DNA from: Blasia pusilla
Taxonomy: Eukaryota > Marchantiophyta > Marchantiopsida > Blasiales
Reading direction: 5' to 3'
Assembly: GCA_050084515.1 (NCBI GenBank)
Contig: CM114273.1
Location: 4,464,001 to 4,528,000, forward strand
DNA length: 64,000 nucleotides
The notes beneath the pieces were generated by a model, which worked only from the letters and a program-made list of their open reading frames with translations, did no database searches and had not been told where the DNA came from. Shown piece by piece: positions 21,850 to 35,500 of the stretch. Within the stretch, counting starts at the first letter, position 1, and the number at the start of each line of letters is the position of its first letter. The translations under genes and the position numbers were made by a program.

Positions 21850-24800
21850 ATCTCTCCACTTAATTCTGATGTATTGGAACTTAACTCATGCCTCAAAAGC
21901 TTCACATCCTTTTCTGTTGCTTACATAGTGGTAGAGGATGATCTCCGAGTTTCTACCACAATGTTATCTATGGAGGCATCCCCCAAAGATGAATTACCAA
22001 ACACTATACCTATTCATGATATTCAGCATGATGTACTTTTCCGAATAGAATGTCCTTCTCTGCTAAGAGAAAATGATAATGTGCTCAACGCTCCTCTAAT
22101 TCCGAAAATCCCAACTGCTTGGAGAAGGATATTGATTAAGGTAAACAAGCTCCTCAATCTTGTAAGGAATTGAAACTTTCAAGAATACGACTTAAAAAAA
22201 TTGAGGTTACAAAAGGATGTTAATGAAATAAGTGATGCCATAATATTATTCTTGTATCGGAGGATAAGCCAAGGAAAACCTCTGATTTTGATCATATTAT
22301 ATCGGATGAGACTACTCATCCAAAACTTCACGCGATTATGAGAAATTGTATGATATATGGACCATGTGGAGTACTTCATCCTATTGCGCCGTGTAATGAT
22401 AAAACAAGAAAAATATGTTCTAAGGCTATCCAATATGTTTTATCTCTTTTACAATGGAGAATGAGGATGACCTATTTATAAGCGACAATCTTCATGATCT
22501 TTTTGAAAATTTTTAAATATTGTACCAATATATTTTTTGAAGTTTTTTTTAAGTACTAACATATTTCTTACATTTGTGTTTATGTAGATGTGATAACGAT
22601 AGGTTAATTCATTAGTCGAATCATGACTTTGATAATCGTTGGGTGGTTCCATATAATCCGGTGTTATGTACCTTATTTGATTGCTATATCAATTTGGAGA
22701 TTACAAATAACATATTGACTATAAAGTACTTCTATAAGTATGTATATAAGGGATCAGATGGCATATCCTATACATTGGCAAAAAGTACTACTAAGGAAGA
22801 TATTATTGATGAGACTTCCTTATATTTTGATGCCAAGTACTTGACTTTCTCTTTTCTTTAAGTTATTTATAATTATTTTAGAATATTGAAAGGTTGGATT
22901 TTGACTATATTTACTTTTTGTTTTTTAAGGTATATTTCTTCTTCATAAGCTTGTTGGAGAATCTTCAACTTTAGTCTTCACGTTGAACAACCAAGTATTA
23001 TACGATTGATTGTTCATCTCCCCAATAGCCAAATGGTATATTTTCATGATCGAGATTCCTTGGGTAATATTATAGAGCGGAGTAAGGAGACCATTGTTAC
23101 TCAATGGTTTGCAACTAATATATCTGATCCTACGGCTCGTCAACTCCTTTATTTGGAATTTCCTTCTCAATACTCTTGGAATAAGAAGATATGGGTTTGA
23201 CTTAAACGTGGAAGAAAAGGATGTGGACATCCTATCGGATATTTATCTATGACTAAACTAGGTGAACTTTCTCTTATGTGTTTATTTTTTATTTGCAAAA
23301 TAAATGTTTAAATTATTACAATATTTTTATCTTCTTTTATGTGGTTATTTAATACGTTAATTGTATGTAAAATTATATAGGTGAAGGGGAGCGTCCTTGG
23401 CTACGATTACTTCTTCATCATGTGAGAGGAGCTGAATCATATCAGGATTTGAGGATGATTGATGGTGTTGTTTATTCTAATTTTAAGGAAACGACTATTA
23501 AGATAGGATTGTTAGAAAACGACAGGGAGGTTTTTTCATGCTTTGAAGAATCGGTTGAAATTTGTACATATTATTCAGTGCGTTTGCTCTTTGCTATTCT
23601 TCTTCTATTCAACACGTCTTCCGTACCTGGTATGGTGTGGAACGTTACTTAGTTCCACTAACAAACGATCTCTTACATCAAAGGTGTGAGGTAATATTTA
23701 TACCTTCTTTTTATTTTTTATGAAAATTTTCTATTGATTTTTATGTTCCTCTTGAAGATTTTCCTATTTTGTTAAAACTTGATGCAATTTGATGCAGAGA
23801 AATGGAATTCCTAATCTTCCTTTGGACCCGCAAACTATTAATCTTGCATTATTAGAGATCCATTACCATCTTTAAGATCATGGTAAGAGTATGGTGGATG
23901 TCCTGGACAAACCTCAACCCGACTTTTTTGCTCGGGATTTATCGATCTCGACCTTAAAGGAAGAAGAGCTTTGCTACATTCGTGATATGCTTTCAAAACT
24001 TGTTGAAAGAGGAGGTCATATAACTCTTGCAGTTGTATCTTCGAAAAATTGCTGCTTTATTATTGGATGGAGGGCGCACCGCACATTCTCGATTAAAGAT
24101 TCCAATTCAGATACATGAATCATCCATTTGCGAGTGAGTTTATGTTAAAGACTTGGCTAGCATCTCTTCCTTTCCTTAATATTAGGTTTTCATTATTTTT
24201 TTTACTCGTATAAATTTTGAAGCAATGTTTGCTTACTATTTTTTGTTGTATGTTTTCTAGCCTATGAGTTAATAGTGATTTAGCAAGCCTTCTTCAAAAT
24301 AAAAAATTGATCGTATGGGACGAAGCCTCTATGACCCAAGGTTATGCTTTTGAGGTTGTTAATCGAACTTTCCAAGATATCATGGGTTTGGTGGATTGCG
24401 AGAATTACCATGTGGAGGCAAGATATTTATCTTTGGTGGTGATTTCTGACAACTTCTTCCTATTGTTCATCATAGTGATCATGCCACTAGTGTGCGTGCA
24501 ACTCATAGGAGATCTCTATATGGTCTCATGCGAGAGTAATGCAACTTACTACCAACATGAGAGTAAACTCTTTACAAGGTAACTTCGACTAATCGTTCTA
24601 TTTTTCTTCTCTTATTATATGCATTTTTATTAATAATTATTAATAGTTCGTTACATACATTTTTTTAGGACAAGGACAACATGACCAAGAAGCATTTGCA
24701 AACTAGTTATTGAAGGTTGGTGAGAGTTCGATATCATTGCATTCTGATTTTGGAGATGATTTTATACGAATTCCCGATATGAGTATTGTTTAGAGCACGA

Positions 24801-25774
24801 AACTTAATGATCTTATAGAAATTGTCTATAGATGTGATATTGACAAGTGGAATGATAATGACTTCTTGAGGGGTACATTTATTCTTTCAACAAAGAATAC
24901 AACGGTAAACTTTATAAATGCCAAAATTATGTCGCCATTTCCTAGAGAGATAATGTTATGAAGTGATCAAATATTATAAACTTATTCAACACCATGTATT
25001 TTTTTGGGTATTATTATGAGTTGTGGTCTTGATCTAATGATTGTTTTTTGGTTTTAGGAGCAGATTCGGTTGGTGACGATGGGATGAGGCTTGTATACCC
25101 AACGGAATTCTTGAACAAATGTTTGCCACCACTTTGAAGATTGGAGCTTTGATCATGCTATTACGAAATATGAATGGAATAAACGGACAAGCAAATGGGA
25201 CTCGCTTGGACATGTTATAGATGCAATAATTATGACCAAAAGAAATGTTGGAGGTCAAGTGTTTCTTCCACGTATTCCCCTCATTGCATATGATTCAGGT
25301 TAACCTTTTAATTTACGACAATTTCAATTTCTTATTCGCCCAATTTTTGTAATGATAATTAATAAATCTTAAGGTCAAACATTAGATAGAAGTGGTATTC
25401 ATTTTTCAAGTCCATTATTTTCTCATGGACAATTACATGTTGCCTTATCTGGAGTGGGTTTTGGCGAGTCAATACATATGATGGTTGATAGTCAACATCC
25501 AACAAATAAAATTATCGCTTATACCAAAAATATTATATATCATGAGGTGCTACATCAAAAAAAGTAAATTTTTGGTATCCTTCTCTCTTTTCTAATTGAA
25601 GTTTTCTACTTATTTTATGATTGATTGTTATAAGAATAATTTAATTAAATATAACATGGGGTTTACACTTGTGCCTTTTTGGTGGTGTTTCTTCCTATCC
25701 CAACCACGGAAGTGGAGATCTTTTGCAAATGAAATTTTGATGCCGGCGGTGCATCTCACGCACGTTCTTTCTAG
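21850..25774 (+). pseudogene. Decayed Helitron (Rep and PIF1-like helicase) with a candidate 3' terminus
   Basis: Order and motifs follow a plant Helitron protein. Near 22270-22420: FDHIISDETTHPKLHAIMRN and IYGPCG (family pattern MIHGPCG). Near 22640-22770: WVVPYNPVL and KYFYKYVYKGSD. Near 23000-23230: LIVHLPNSQMVYF, TQWFATN and YLEFPSQYSWN. Near 23380-23460: GEGERPWLRLLLHHVRGAES. Near 24300: LIVWDEASMTQGYAFE, the helicase Walker B region. Near 25410: SPLFSHGQLHVALSG. Several AT-rich gaps begin GT and end AG and look like introns. Stops interrupt the frame. The 3' end is CTAG at 25771-25774 followed by T, with a short GTGC...GCAC hairpin just upstream, as expected for a Helitron. The 5' end was not located. 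Confidence 0.8.
25743..25774 (+). other. Helitron 3' end: hairpin plus CTAG
   Basis: GGTGCATCTCACGCAC can fold (GTGC with GCAC), followed by a T-rich run and CTAG before a T. This matches the CTRR-T rule for Helitron 3' ends in plants. Confidence 0.6.
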
Positions 25775-26279
25775 TCCCTAAAATAAAAGCACTTTTTTTT
25801 CCTTAAAATACTTCATTTCTCGTAAATAAAAATGGTTGTTTCCTCTCTCTTTCAGTAACCTGGCCCCTTCCCTTCCTTCAATTACTGTCACAACTTCTCC
25901 CCATCCGTCAGGAAAAACACCCTCCGCTCCGGCCATTCCACCCTCGATCCCGGTCGCGTTAGCGGGGCCGGAACGGAACGAGAATATTCTTCCTGATATG
26001 GCTGCAAACGGAGGCGCATCAGGCGCATGTGCACCGCTCTAGAATTTCCTCACCGCGGGAAGATGGGCAACTGTACCAGAGGACGTGATTCGACGTGATT
26101 CTCTGATTCCACGGAAGGCCGTGCGTGAGTGGCGAAGCGCAAAGGTGAAACGAGTTCCAGAACAGCTACGATGTCACGATACGATTCAAGGATTACGCTG
26201 CGTGCGCGAAGGATTACGCTGTTTGCGTGAAGACTAAAGCCTAAAGATCGGGGAGCTTGAGTGGCATCGTCATGCTACG
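25775..26279. other. Upstream region of the golgin gene, no gene recognised
   Basis: GC-richer than the Helitron. An open frame at 25836-26042 is proline/serine-rich with no recognisable domain and does not resemble the golgin N terminus. It may be 5' UTR or promoter DNA. Confidence 0.35.
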
Positions 26280-26510
26280 GTGAAGGTGGAGATCATTCTT
26301 TTCGCAGAAGTGTGGCACTGATCTCCGATTGCCAAGGTTGAAGCTGAAGAGGACCACGGGGACCATGCTAGTAGGCTAATTCTTTCAATCGGGGAGGAGA
26401 ACTTGAGCGGTTCATGTCGTGTGATAGCTCTACTGTTGCATCGACATAGGGGACTTTTATTACGCTGAAGCCGGGTCACTTCACATCGGCTAGTAATGCG
26501 TTCCTTGTCC
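26280..26510. repeat. Inverted repeat, right arm
   Basis: Counterpart of 16985-17240 in reverse orientation (landmarks given there). It ends at or just inside the first golgin exon that I can identify (26494). Confidence 0.75.
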
Positions 26511-29500
26511 ATGAACTATGTTGCTCTTCTTAAGGAAACTGAGGTGTGCATTTGCCTGACCTAACCTCATCACTCTTCCAACCTAGATACCAGCAAGCTA
26601 CAGTTTCATGTTGACATTTGCAAAAGAGGAGGCCACATTTTGAGAATCTGTCGGACTCTCGCTTCCTGTGATTTGTATTTGCTGGTTTTACACCTGGAAT
26701 CATTCCGTTTTTGTATTGAGGTTAAGCAATTTACTGTGGTTTGACTTTCTTCCGAGTCAGAAACGGATTACCAGGCAAACTAATCTCATTCCATTGGTAT
26801 TCTCGTTGGCCCATTAGGAAGAGCTACTTAGATTTCAAGAAGAAAATCTACTTCTGAAAGATGAGCTTGCAATCTCTGCTGCCACCGAGATTGTGCGAGC
26901 GCCTGCTGCTCCAGAACATGTAAACCAACTGGAAGAAACTGTTAAGGTGAATCTTCTTCTGAATTCTTTTTATCTATATTCTAGATTTGAATTTTGTTGA
27001 TTAGAATTGACATTAGAGGCTTTAAAATGGTGACGTCATTTGCAGTTTTTTTCGATTTTGACAATGTGCTATTTCATGATGATGAAGAATACATTTGTCA
27101 ATATTCACACAAAGTTGTGGTCCGCTGCAGAATTTGGAAAGGGAGCTACAAAGTAACCAAAAACTCTTCCAGGTCTGGTGGAAAGATATCATGAACTCAA
27201 CGTGTGCATGTGGTAGTTAATGGCAGTAGGGGTCCGGCTCATTGGTGTTTAGTTCTTTGATTTTTTGCGAGTGTTGTGCATCTTCAATTGCTGGCCAGGG
27301 TAGGGGAGAAATCAAGAAAACAGCTCATACTACCTTTAAGGCAGATCATTGCCACATGCTTTGTTTTCTAGCGGACATAGGGATGGAGAGCAGAAGAATG
27401 TAAGCTCAGCATGTGACCTTCTGAGTCAGTCTACATGTCAAGTTGGCCCTTCTGTGAGTTCAAATATAATCTTGCCTGGAAGTGACACCATCTTTGTGGC
27501 TTGTATACTGGATGTAGGAGCATGTTGCCGCTTTGGAGAAACAGCATCAGGAGAAATTAGAATCTTTGAGTGTGCAACGAGAACAAGACCTTGCAAGTGC
27601 TTTAGTTTGCAAAAGTCAGTCTTCCCATCTAATAAGCAATGGACCTGTGCAAAGTAATGTTCAGGATTCACTTTTTCAGAAAAATTCTGAAATTCAAAGA
27701 TTACAGGACAGGGAGAAGGTATAATGCTGTATGGAACCAAGTTTTGATTCCTGGAATAGTTGACGACAGCTCACTTGCGTCAAATCAAGCAATTGAAGTT
27801 GATCAAACCAAGCATTGCCCTTGATTGTGTGAAATCCACTACAAACTCTTTAATAGGTGGAACTGTGAAGTGAAGACTGAGGATGGAAACTGGATGGAAC
27901 CTGCCTCTCGTGTAGGAACTCAAAAATCAATTGTTGGAGAAGGATGAGATCTATACACAGCTGAGGAATGCTCATGATATGTCTATATCCGAGACAAGTA
28001 GAATGGAGGAGCTTCTCTTACAAGAAAAGAAGGCTTTGTCTCAAAAGAACTTGCAGCTTCAAAGTATGCTGGCACGGTATTCATATGGATGAAATGCAGT
28101 GTACTTGGAGTTGGAGGTGCATGTGATTTGTGACCAAATTGTATGTAGTACCTTGTACAAGTTTAAATATCCTTCTAATTCAGATTGTTTCATTTCAGGG
28201 GATCATGAAGCTACTGAAGCTGCTATGAGAGAAGCAGACATGTTGAGGTCTGAAATGCTCAAGGTGAATCTTCTTAATTTGTATTTTCTTTTTGAATTGT
28301 AAGCTAACACTCTTGATCATCTGTGGGAGGTGGCTATATACTCGTCTGTCATTGTTGACTAAATTTGATATCACCCTTGACATTGTACAGAAGCTTGCGG
28401 ATTCAGTAGTTAGTAAGAAAAGGAGGCTCTGTCAAAGCTTTGTATCAAGTCAAGAAGGGTATTAAATCTCTAGTAGTCTTATTTTCTTGTGGTGATCTTG
28501 TTTGTGAATGTACTCTTGGCAAACAAATGAAAACAATTAGAATGTATAACTACTCTCCAAATCAACACTGTTCGTCTTATTTTCCTCTGCAAACGATCAG
28601 ATAACAGGGAATATGGAAGAACTTCACAAGAGGTTAAAGATGCAAGAAAAGTCCGGGCAAGAATTCCAAATAGTGCTTACCAAGTTGGAAAAGCAGAATG
28701 CAGATCTTTTGGTAAGTTTCACATATCCAAGACAAATAGTTTGAGATTTCAGGGTTTCCACCACTCCATGTGTAAAAAATCAAACTGGGGATACAGATAT
28801 TGAATCCTTGGAGCTGATGAGTTTCCTTAGACTTGAAATTATTATATTTGCATTACCAAGGTATGCCACATCATGGGACACACCTGATAATGAAAGAAAC
28901 CTGAGAAGTGAACTGCTGTAGATTTGGTCTGGATACCGCACACTACCATAAAAACTTGACTTATTGAACCTGGTTCCTACATGCTGAGGGAAGGGTCCTT
29001 GAGCAGTTTAGGGAAGTCCTTTTTAATGCTGTCATTGTAGCTACGTTTGAAAAGGTACTGTTCATCATCTTGTTCCGTCTAACTGTATTCAAGTTCACTT
29101 GCACTTCCTCAAGGTGTCTAATGACACAGTAGTCTCCTGGCTGGTATATATATGTACAAGTTAGCTATTATGTCAGGTGAAGCAATGGAATGCGAGCTTC
29201 GCGAGAGAAGAATTTTACCCTGCCTGTGGCAGCTTCTGAATGCTGTATGTTCAGATTGAGAAGTGGATCTACGAAACCCTTTATGAATGAATCTTAGATC
29301 CTCTGTTTTAAAGCTCTCAAGTCCTTCACTCAACTTCTAGGTCTAGCACGACCATATCATTTCCATCACTTTTTGCATAGAGTCTATGGAAAAAAAGTTT
29401 AAGGATCACTTAAGTGAAGTATGTGGAATGTGGTTGACTTCCACCATTTGCACAGGAAGAAAGGAATGCTCTACAAAAAGCATTAGACGTTCGGGAGGAA

Positions 29501-32500
29501 GGTACTCCGGAAATGATATCAACTGAAGCGGAGAAAGACCTAAACGGCTTTAAAGGAGCTTCTTTGGAGGTATTGCTGCTGGGTATCTTGTGTTCTATGT
29601 TAAAAATTAAGTGCAGTCAAATGTGTTTGTTAGAGACATCTACTATATGTATGGGCTTAAATTTGTTGTAACTGCCGAGGAGTTCAGAAACAGGACTGTT
29701 AGTAGAAGCGCTAACTGGTCTATCTTTGCATTCAATTCTCCAAAAATTAGAAGGCTAAACAAGTACCTATATGGACAGATTGAAAGGCTGACAGAACGTT
29801 TAAAAGTAGCAGAGGAGACATGTGCTGCTAATAAAGCAGAATTTCAAAAGGAGCTGGAGTTAGTCTCTTCACAACGTGACAAGGCTGCCCGGGACCTGGC
29901 AAGGCTTAAACAGCACCTTCTTGATATGGTAACATACCTTACTAACTTCTGTGTAGGTGGATTTGAACGAGAATTTGTTTGTGTCCGTTTTTGGGTCTTC
30001 TCCTAACCTATTCTATGTGGATCAGAGTCTCATGACATAGGTAATAGTACACTCCTTCAAGTGTTGTTGCCATGTTTTCTATTTCTTTGTGAAGGATTGC
30101 CAATAAAATTTAGCACAGTGGTTTTTTTTTATTCCACACTTATATAGTTTCAGTATTTGAAACCATTCATAATACTAGTGGAGGTGCCCCTCCAAATTAT
30201 TACGTCATCCTTAGTCATCGTGTCATTTGCTTCCATCCCCAGGATCAGGACAGAAACATAATGAAAGCAAACCCTGAAAGTTTAATGCCATGTGGGCACA
30301 GGTTTCTCAAGATTTTTTCCCCTCTCCCCTTGCGAGCTTGTTGGAGCCTAAAATTTCTGTTTGTCGTTCCAATTGTTTTCAGGAATTGGCAGACTCAGAG
30401 AAGATGGACCAAGATAGTGAACATATAGCAGACCTTCAAGCCAGGGCAGAGGCTGGGCTTGCCCGTGCGCTACATGCTGAGCAAGCTCTTTCTCAAGCAC
30501 TTTCTGAACTTGCTGAAGCCAAAAGACATATGAAAGAGGAGCTTCGGAGTGCAACAGAAGAGATTGAAAACCTCCAACAGAAGTTATCGAGCTGTGTTGC
30601 TGCCATAGAATTGAAGGACGTTGAGCTTTCAAATCTTCAAAGTGCTCTTGGCCAATACTATGCTGAGAGTGATGCGCAGGTGTAATTTCTCCTCAAGGTG
30701 GACGTGACAGCAGGATTAGAGAGTCTCGCATATAATTCTGCAAGAGAGTTTCGAGGATTTAAGAAGCTTTTGTTCATGGAATGTGGCCAGCCCTTATTTG
30801 ACAGGATAGTTCCAATGCTGCCGGTGCTACTATTGCCATTAACTAGCGCACGAATTCAACAAATTTATTTTAGTGATCTACAAATGATTGTCTGATGGGT
30901 GTTACACTTGGAAGGGAGGTGTAAATCATTGGTTGATGTCTAGATGCTCACTGTCTGCAGGAGAGTATTTGATGGTGTGGACTCACGCTTCTGACATTCA
31001 GTTGGTACTGGTTACAGGACCGTTTGTATATGGAGTTAAGTGCTTCTCGGGAAGAAATTGGTTTGCTATCACAACAGCTTCAGGTGACTCTTTTCACCAT
31101 TGGACATCAACTGTTAAGCATTTGACGACTACCTCAGCTTAGCAAGATGTCAAATTGAATCTAATAATGGAATCAGGTTATTATGTTGTATTGATAAACA
31201 TTGCACAGAACCTGATTGTCGGATTTCAGATCAATGCAATCACTGAAATTTGATTCTGTAATGATCAGACCAAGTTGGTTATCTTTTTACCCGAATTAGA
31301 CATGTAAGTCTAGTAATTTCTCCCGTCCCTTGTTGCATTATCTCTGTGCTTCTATTTTCACCAACAGAAAAGATATATACCTCTTAAAGACCTTCAGGTG
31401 GATACTACTCTGACACCATGATTCTTATCAACACATGGCTCGATGTTGATAGAGGCATTTGTGACCTCTTTACATTGGAGGAGGTGGAATCAGGTATCTG
31501 GAGGCTGTTCAATAAACCAAAGACAAACTGGAAAACTGGAAAACAAGGCAATGGCTCCAGATATCACCAAATTGCTCAATACTGCAGTTCAACAAGGATT
31601 TCACCCTAGTGGCAGATGAATACCATCCACCCACTCTTCGCAACAAGAGATCCAATGACAGCCTCCATCTATATATCCATCACGGTTAGGCTACTTATGA
31701 CGAACATCTGCAGAGGAAGTTCTGTAATTGGGCTGATGAGTTGAAGGCCAGGGTTGAAGGTCAAGTAAGATTGCTTCAGTTGAATACACAATACCTATGA
31801 CCACACCCTCACCCTCTTTACTTTTTGTGGAAGCACAGAAGATTAAAACTACCAGCTAAACAAGTTGTTTTGATATTTTGGAGCCAAAAAGAGATCTTAC
31901 GAAGTACCTATTGCCTTGCCTAGGTGATGCTGGAGTCAGCTATCCTCATGCGCCTCATAACTACTGTTAAAATCCTGTGCTTTTAAGGGTGGTAAGTCAG
32001 GCTTAGAGATGGAGTGGGGAAGGTTTTCACTCAGTGAGAGCAAAGCATATTTTCTATATTGATTGCAATTCATAGGACCTTGACGATGAAACACATTTGT
32101 GGTTTCAATACCAGAATTAGAAGGGATATCCTTGACCTATTCCTTCATCTCCTTGACTATGAGTGCCGTCAAGTCCGGTAGGAACCTGATTCAAATAGGT
32201 GACGTCTTAGATCAGTTTGTGGCTGCTAAAGCAGACCATCAAGTACATTCCGTGTTCTATGACCCCACTGTATTCTAGTCATGCACCTTCTCAGTCTTGC
32301 TTGATTTGGCTTACTAGAGTATTCTTAAGTTCTACCAAGATTGTCTTTTCCATATCCTAGGGCCCTCTTAGGCCTCCACAGACAATTAACCAGTTATTCA
32401 TGCACTCACTTTCTCTTTCGTCTCTCTGAGGGGAGAGAGTATGGCCTGGTTGGGTATAAACCCCAAAACTACAAGTCCTAACAGGCATGGTATGCAGGGA

Positions 32501-35500
32501 TAACATGTTCCTTAAGCACTGCTCATGGGTGACTTATAATGAGTGAGCCCCGAGCAAGCAATGTAGCAATACTCCTCATCGAGTTGCACATGGCTGAAGT
32601 TGGAACTGATTCTGAGCTTGTGATGTCTTTCTCTTGGTTGGTATGTGTGCATTATTGTGTTCCGTGGTCTAGGTGACTTGTGGCAGTTGTGCCATAAGTA
32701 AGGTGTCCAGTGCAATTAGTTGGAGAAGTGGAGACCTCTCCTTTTGGATTCACAGATCTTCCTCTGCAGCTCAATGCCAGGGATGTTCACTTGGGCATGT
32801 AACGATGATCCCAAGGGTTAACAAGCAGGCTCTCTTTGGGCACCCTACCGTTTGGAGTCAGCTCTTCTAAACACTTAGGACAGTGTGTCCCTGTCTGGGT
32901 GCTCACACCGGGAGCTTAAATATTCTTTCCAGATTCTAAATCAGCTGTTTGCCCAACCTCTACATATAACCAGTGGCCTTGAGACCAACACATCTGTCCT
33001 CCCAAGATTGTGAAGGTGCCTGTTGAAGCTCAGCACTGCCAAGCTGGGTGGGAAGTACCAGTATGTTTTTGTGAGACGTTTGGAAGGCCTCGCGTATTCT
33101 GAATCTGGGCGCAGATATTCAATCGGTCTATTGGAGTAGACCACGGTTTCACACGATCATTTTCGGTGTACGTACAGAGTGGATTTTGTTTGATTGAAGG
33201 TAATGTGTGCTGCTTTGGGCTTTGAATTCCTGGCTACTGCTGGTATTATCTGGATAATGAACAGCCTCGATGTGTCTTCATGGCCACTATCAACGGTGGC
33301 GGAGGCCAATGCTTTGATTGCCACAAAAGCCAAGTGTCTCAGGACCTTAGACATGCCTATAATTGGAGGGCTATGGTAGTTGAGGGTGATTCCAGCTTGA
33401 AGGCAAGGGCTATCACCACAAAGTGGCTGGTGATCTACATACCAAGCAGGTTTAGTACTCTCTAAGGAATCAGTGATAGAGACCCTGCACATGAATAGGT
33501 TCCATGTCGCGGGCAACGACTCCATCGCTGAAAGCGTGCACACAAACCCCCAGCCTACTGAGTGACAGGTCTCTGTCCGTGTACTTGGAACTTCTGTGGA
33601 CTGAACCATTCGATATCTCCAAACATCCCACATCAGCTGGGTCTGCTTGGACCATGGTCAACTTCCAGGAGAATGAGAGCTCAATTGTGGACTACATAGC
33701 TGTGGATGAGGAACTCTACACTCGCCGAGGAAAAATCATGGTGGATGCCATGGGTATTGGAAGATCAGATCATTCGCTGTTCTGAACAGAGTTGCAGCCA
33801 AGACTAAAGTGCTTGTCCAAACCTGGTGAAGAGAGTGATCAAGAAATGGAGAATAGAGAGCTTCCCAGATGAGGGCAGCAAGGTGTACATTGGTAAGCTG
33901 GAAGAAAATCTCTTGGCATTGACACTTTCATTGAATGTACTGTTAAGACCTTTTGGTTCATGAGAACCATAGTGGACATGCATGGTGGGAGCCTGGAGTA
34001 AAAGATCGTGCTGAGATTGCTGTCTGAAGGACATTGATAAGCTGTGGCAAAGCTGTGAGATGGTGGTCCTCAAAACTCAGGGAAGCCATTGCCAAACAAA
34101 GAGAAGTGAACGTCGCATGTGCCAAGAATGGGGAAATCTTGTGGGCAGAGTATGTGGCTCTGCGTAAGGAAACTTGACTTATGGTACAGATGCACCCGAG
34201 AGAAGAAACTGAACCAAGTGATACCTCGCTGAGAATCTGAAAAAAGCCTCTGCACTTCTTGATTGAAGTGTAGAAGTCGAGCAAGGCCAGGGACAAAAAT
34301 GATGTAGAGGCCCTGAAGGAAACGAGAGTGGGATGGTGACCTCTCCTAAATGTATCCGACATGTGTTGGAAGACTATTACAAGAATTTAGGCATAAAACC
34401 CAATCAGAGGTCTCCTGAAGAGCAGAAATTTTAGAAAGCGTGGAGATTTAGTTAAGACCCAATTTAAAGGTGGACGATGAGATTGAAGTGGGCAACCCAT
34501 ACAACAATTGGTTCTCCTTAGCGGAGGTGGGATCGGTGATCAAAGAGCTTGTGAACTACAAAGCAGGCGATTGTGATAAGCTTGTGGATGATCCATTGAA
34601 GTATGGTGATACTGCCATGACACGTCCTTAGTGAGTCTCTTCAACCTGGTTCGGCGGGTGGGAGTTATTCAATAAAGGTGGCAGGTGGGACTCATTGTTA
34701 ACTTTTTCAAGATGTGTGAATGCAAAGACCCTGGGAATTACTGGGGAACACATTGCTGAGTTTAGTTAAGATGCTCCCATGCTATATACTTCACAGCTGG
34801 ATCCCCATGTACCTTGAGAGGAGAATACTGTCATCAAGGAAGTCCAGGCCTGTTTCCGACAAGCCAGAGGATGGGTGGATCACCTTCAGTCAGTTTGTCC
34901 AGGGTAGGAAAAAAGAGGGAAAGCCCACCTCCTGCTTCTTCTTGGATCTAAAGAAGGCATATGACACTGTAAGGTGTGACAGCTGTCTTATAGCTTGTGG
35001 AAGGCGGGGCTCAGGAAGAATGTGGAGGGTGGAGGACAAAATGGATCAGAGCACAAAGAGTAGAGTTCTGTTGTGGCCAGCAGAATGGAGCATTTGATGT
35101 CAAGCAGGGAGTAACCCAAGGATGCCCGCTCTCCCCCACCCTCTTCAATATTTTCTTCAACTCCCTGTAGGAGGAAATGGATAATAGCGGACTAGGCATC
35201 TGGGTGGGCAACAGCTCTGTGGTTGCCGTCATGTTTGCTGATGACTTCGGTGGACTAGAGGAAATGGTAGAGAAACTCCAAGAGATGATCTTTTTGACCA
35301 AAATTGAGTGTGACATGTTGGACATGGAGGTGAATTTATTAAAGTGTGGTGTGATGGTATTCAATGGCAAGGAGGAGGATCAAGACCAGCACTGGTACTG
35401 GGGAGAAAAGGAGATCGATCCTCTGGGTGCCTACATACACCTATCCAGGCGTTGTCTTCTCAGAAGACTGCATGTGGGATTATCAAATTAAGAAGACTAC

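Noticed and set aside
28064-28076. Golgin exon 27916 ending at 28076 (CACG before GT)
   Set aside because: That donor puts the next exon out of frame with an early stop. The donor after 28063 restores the DHEATEAAMREADML reading.
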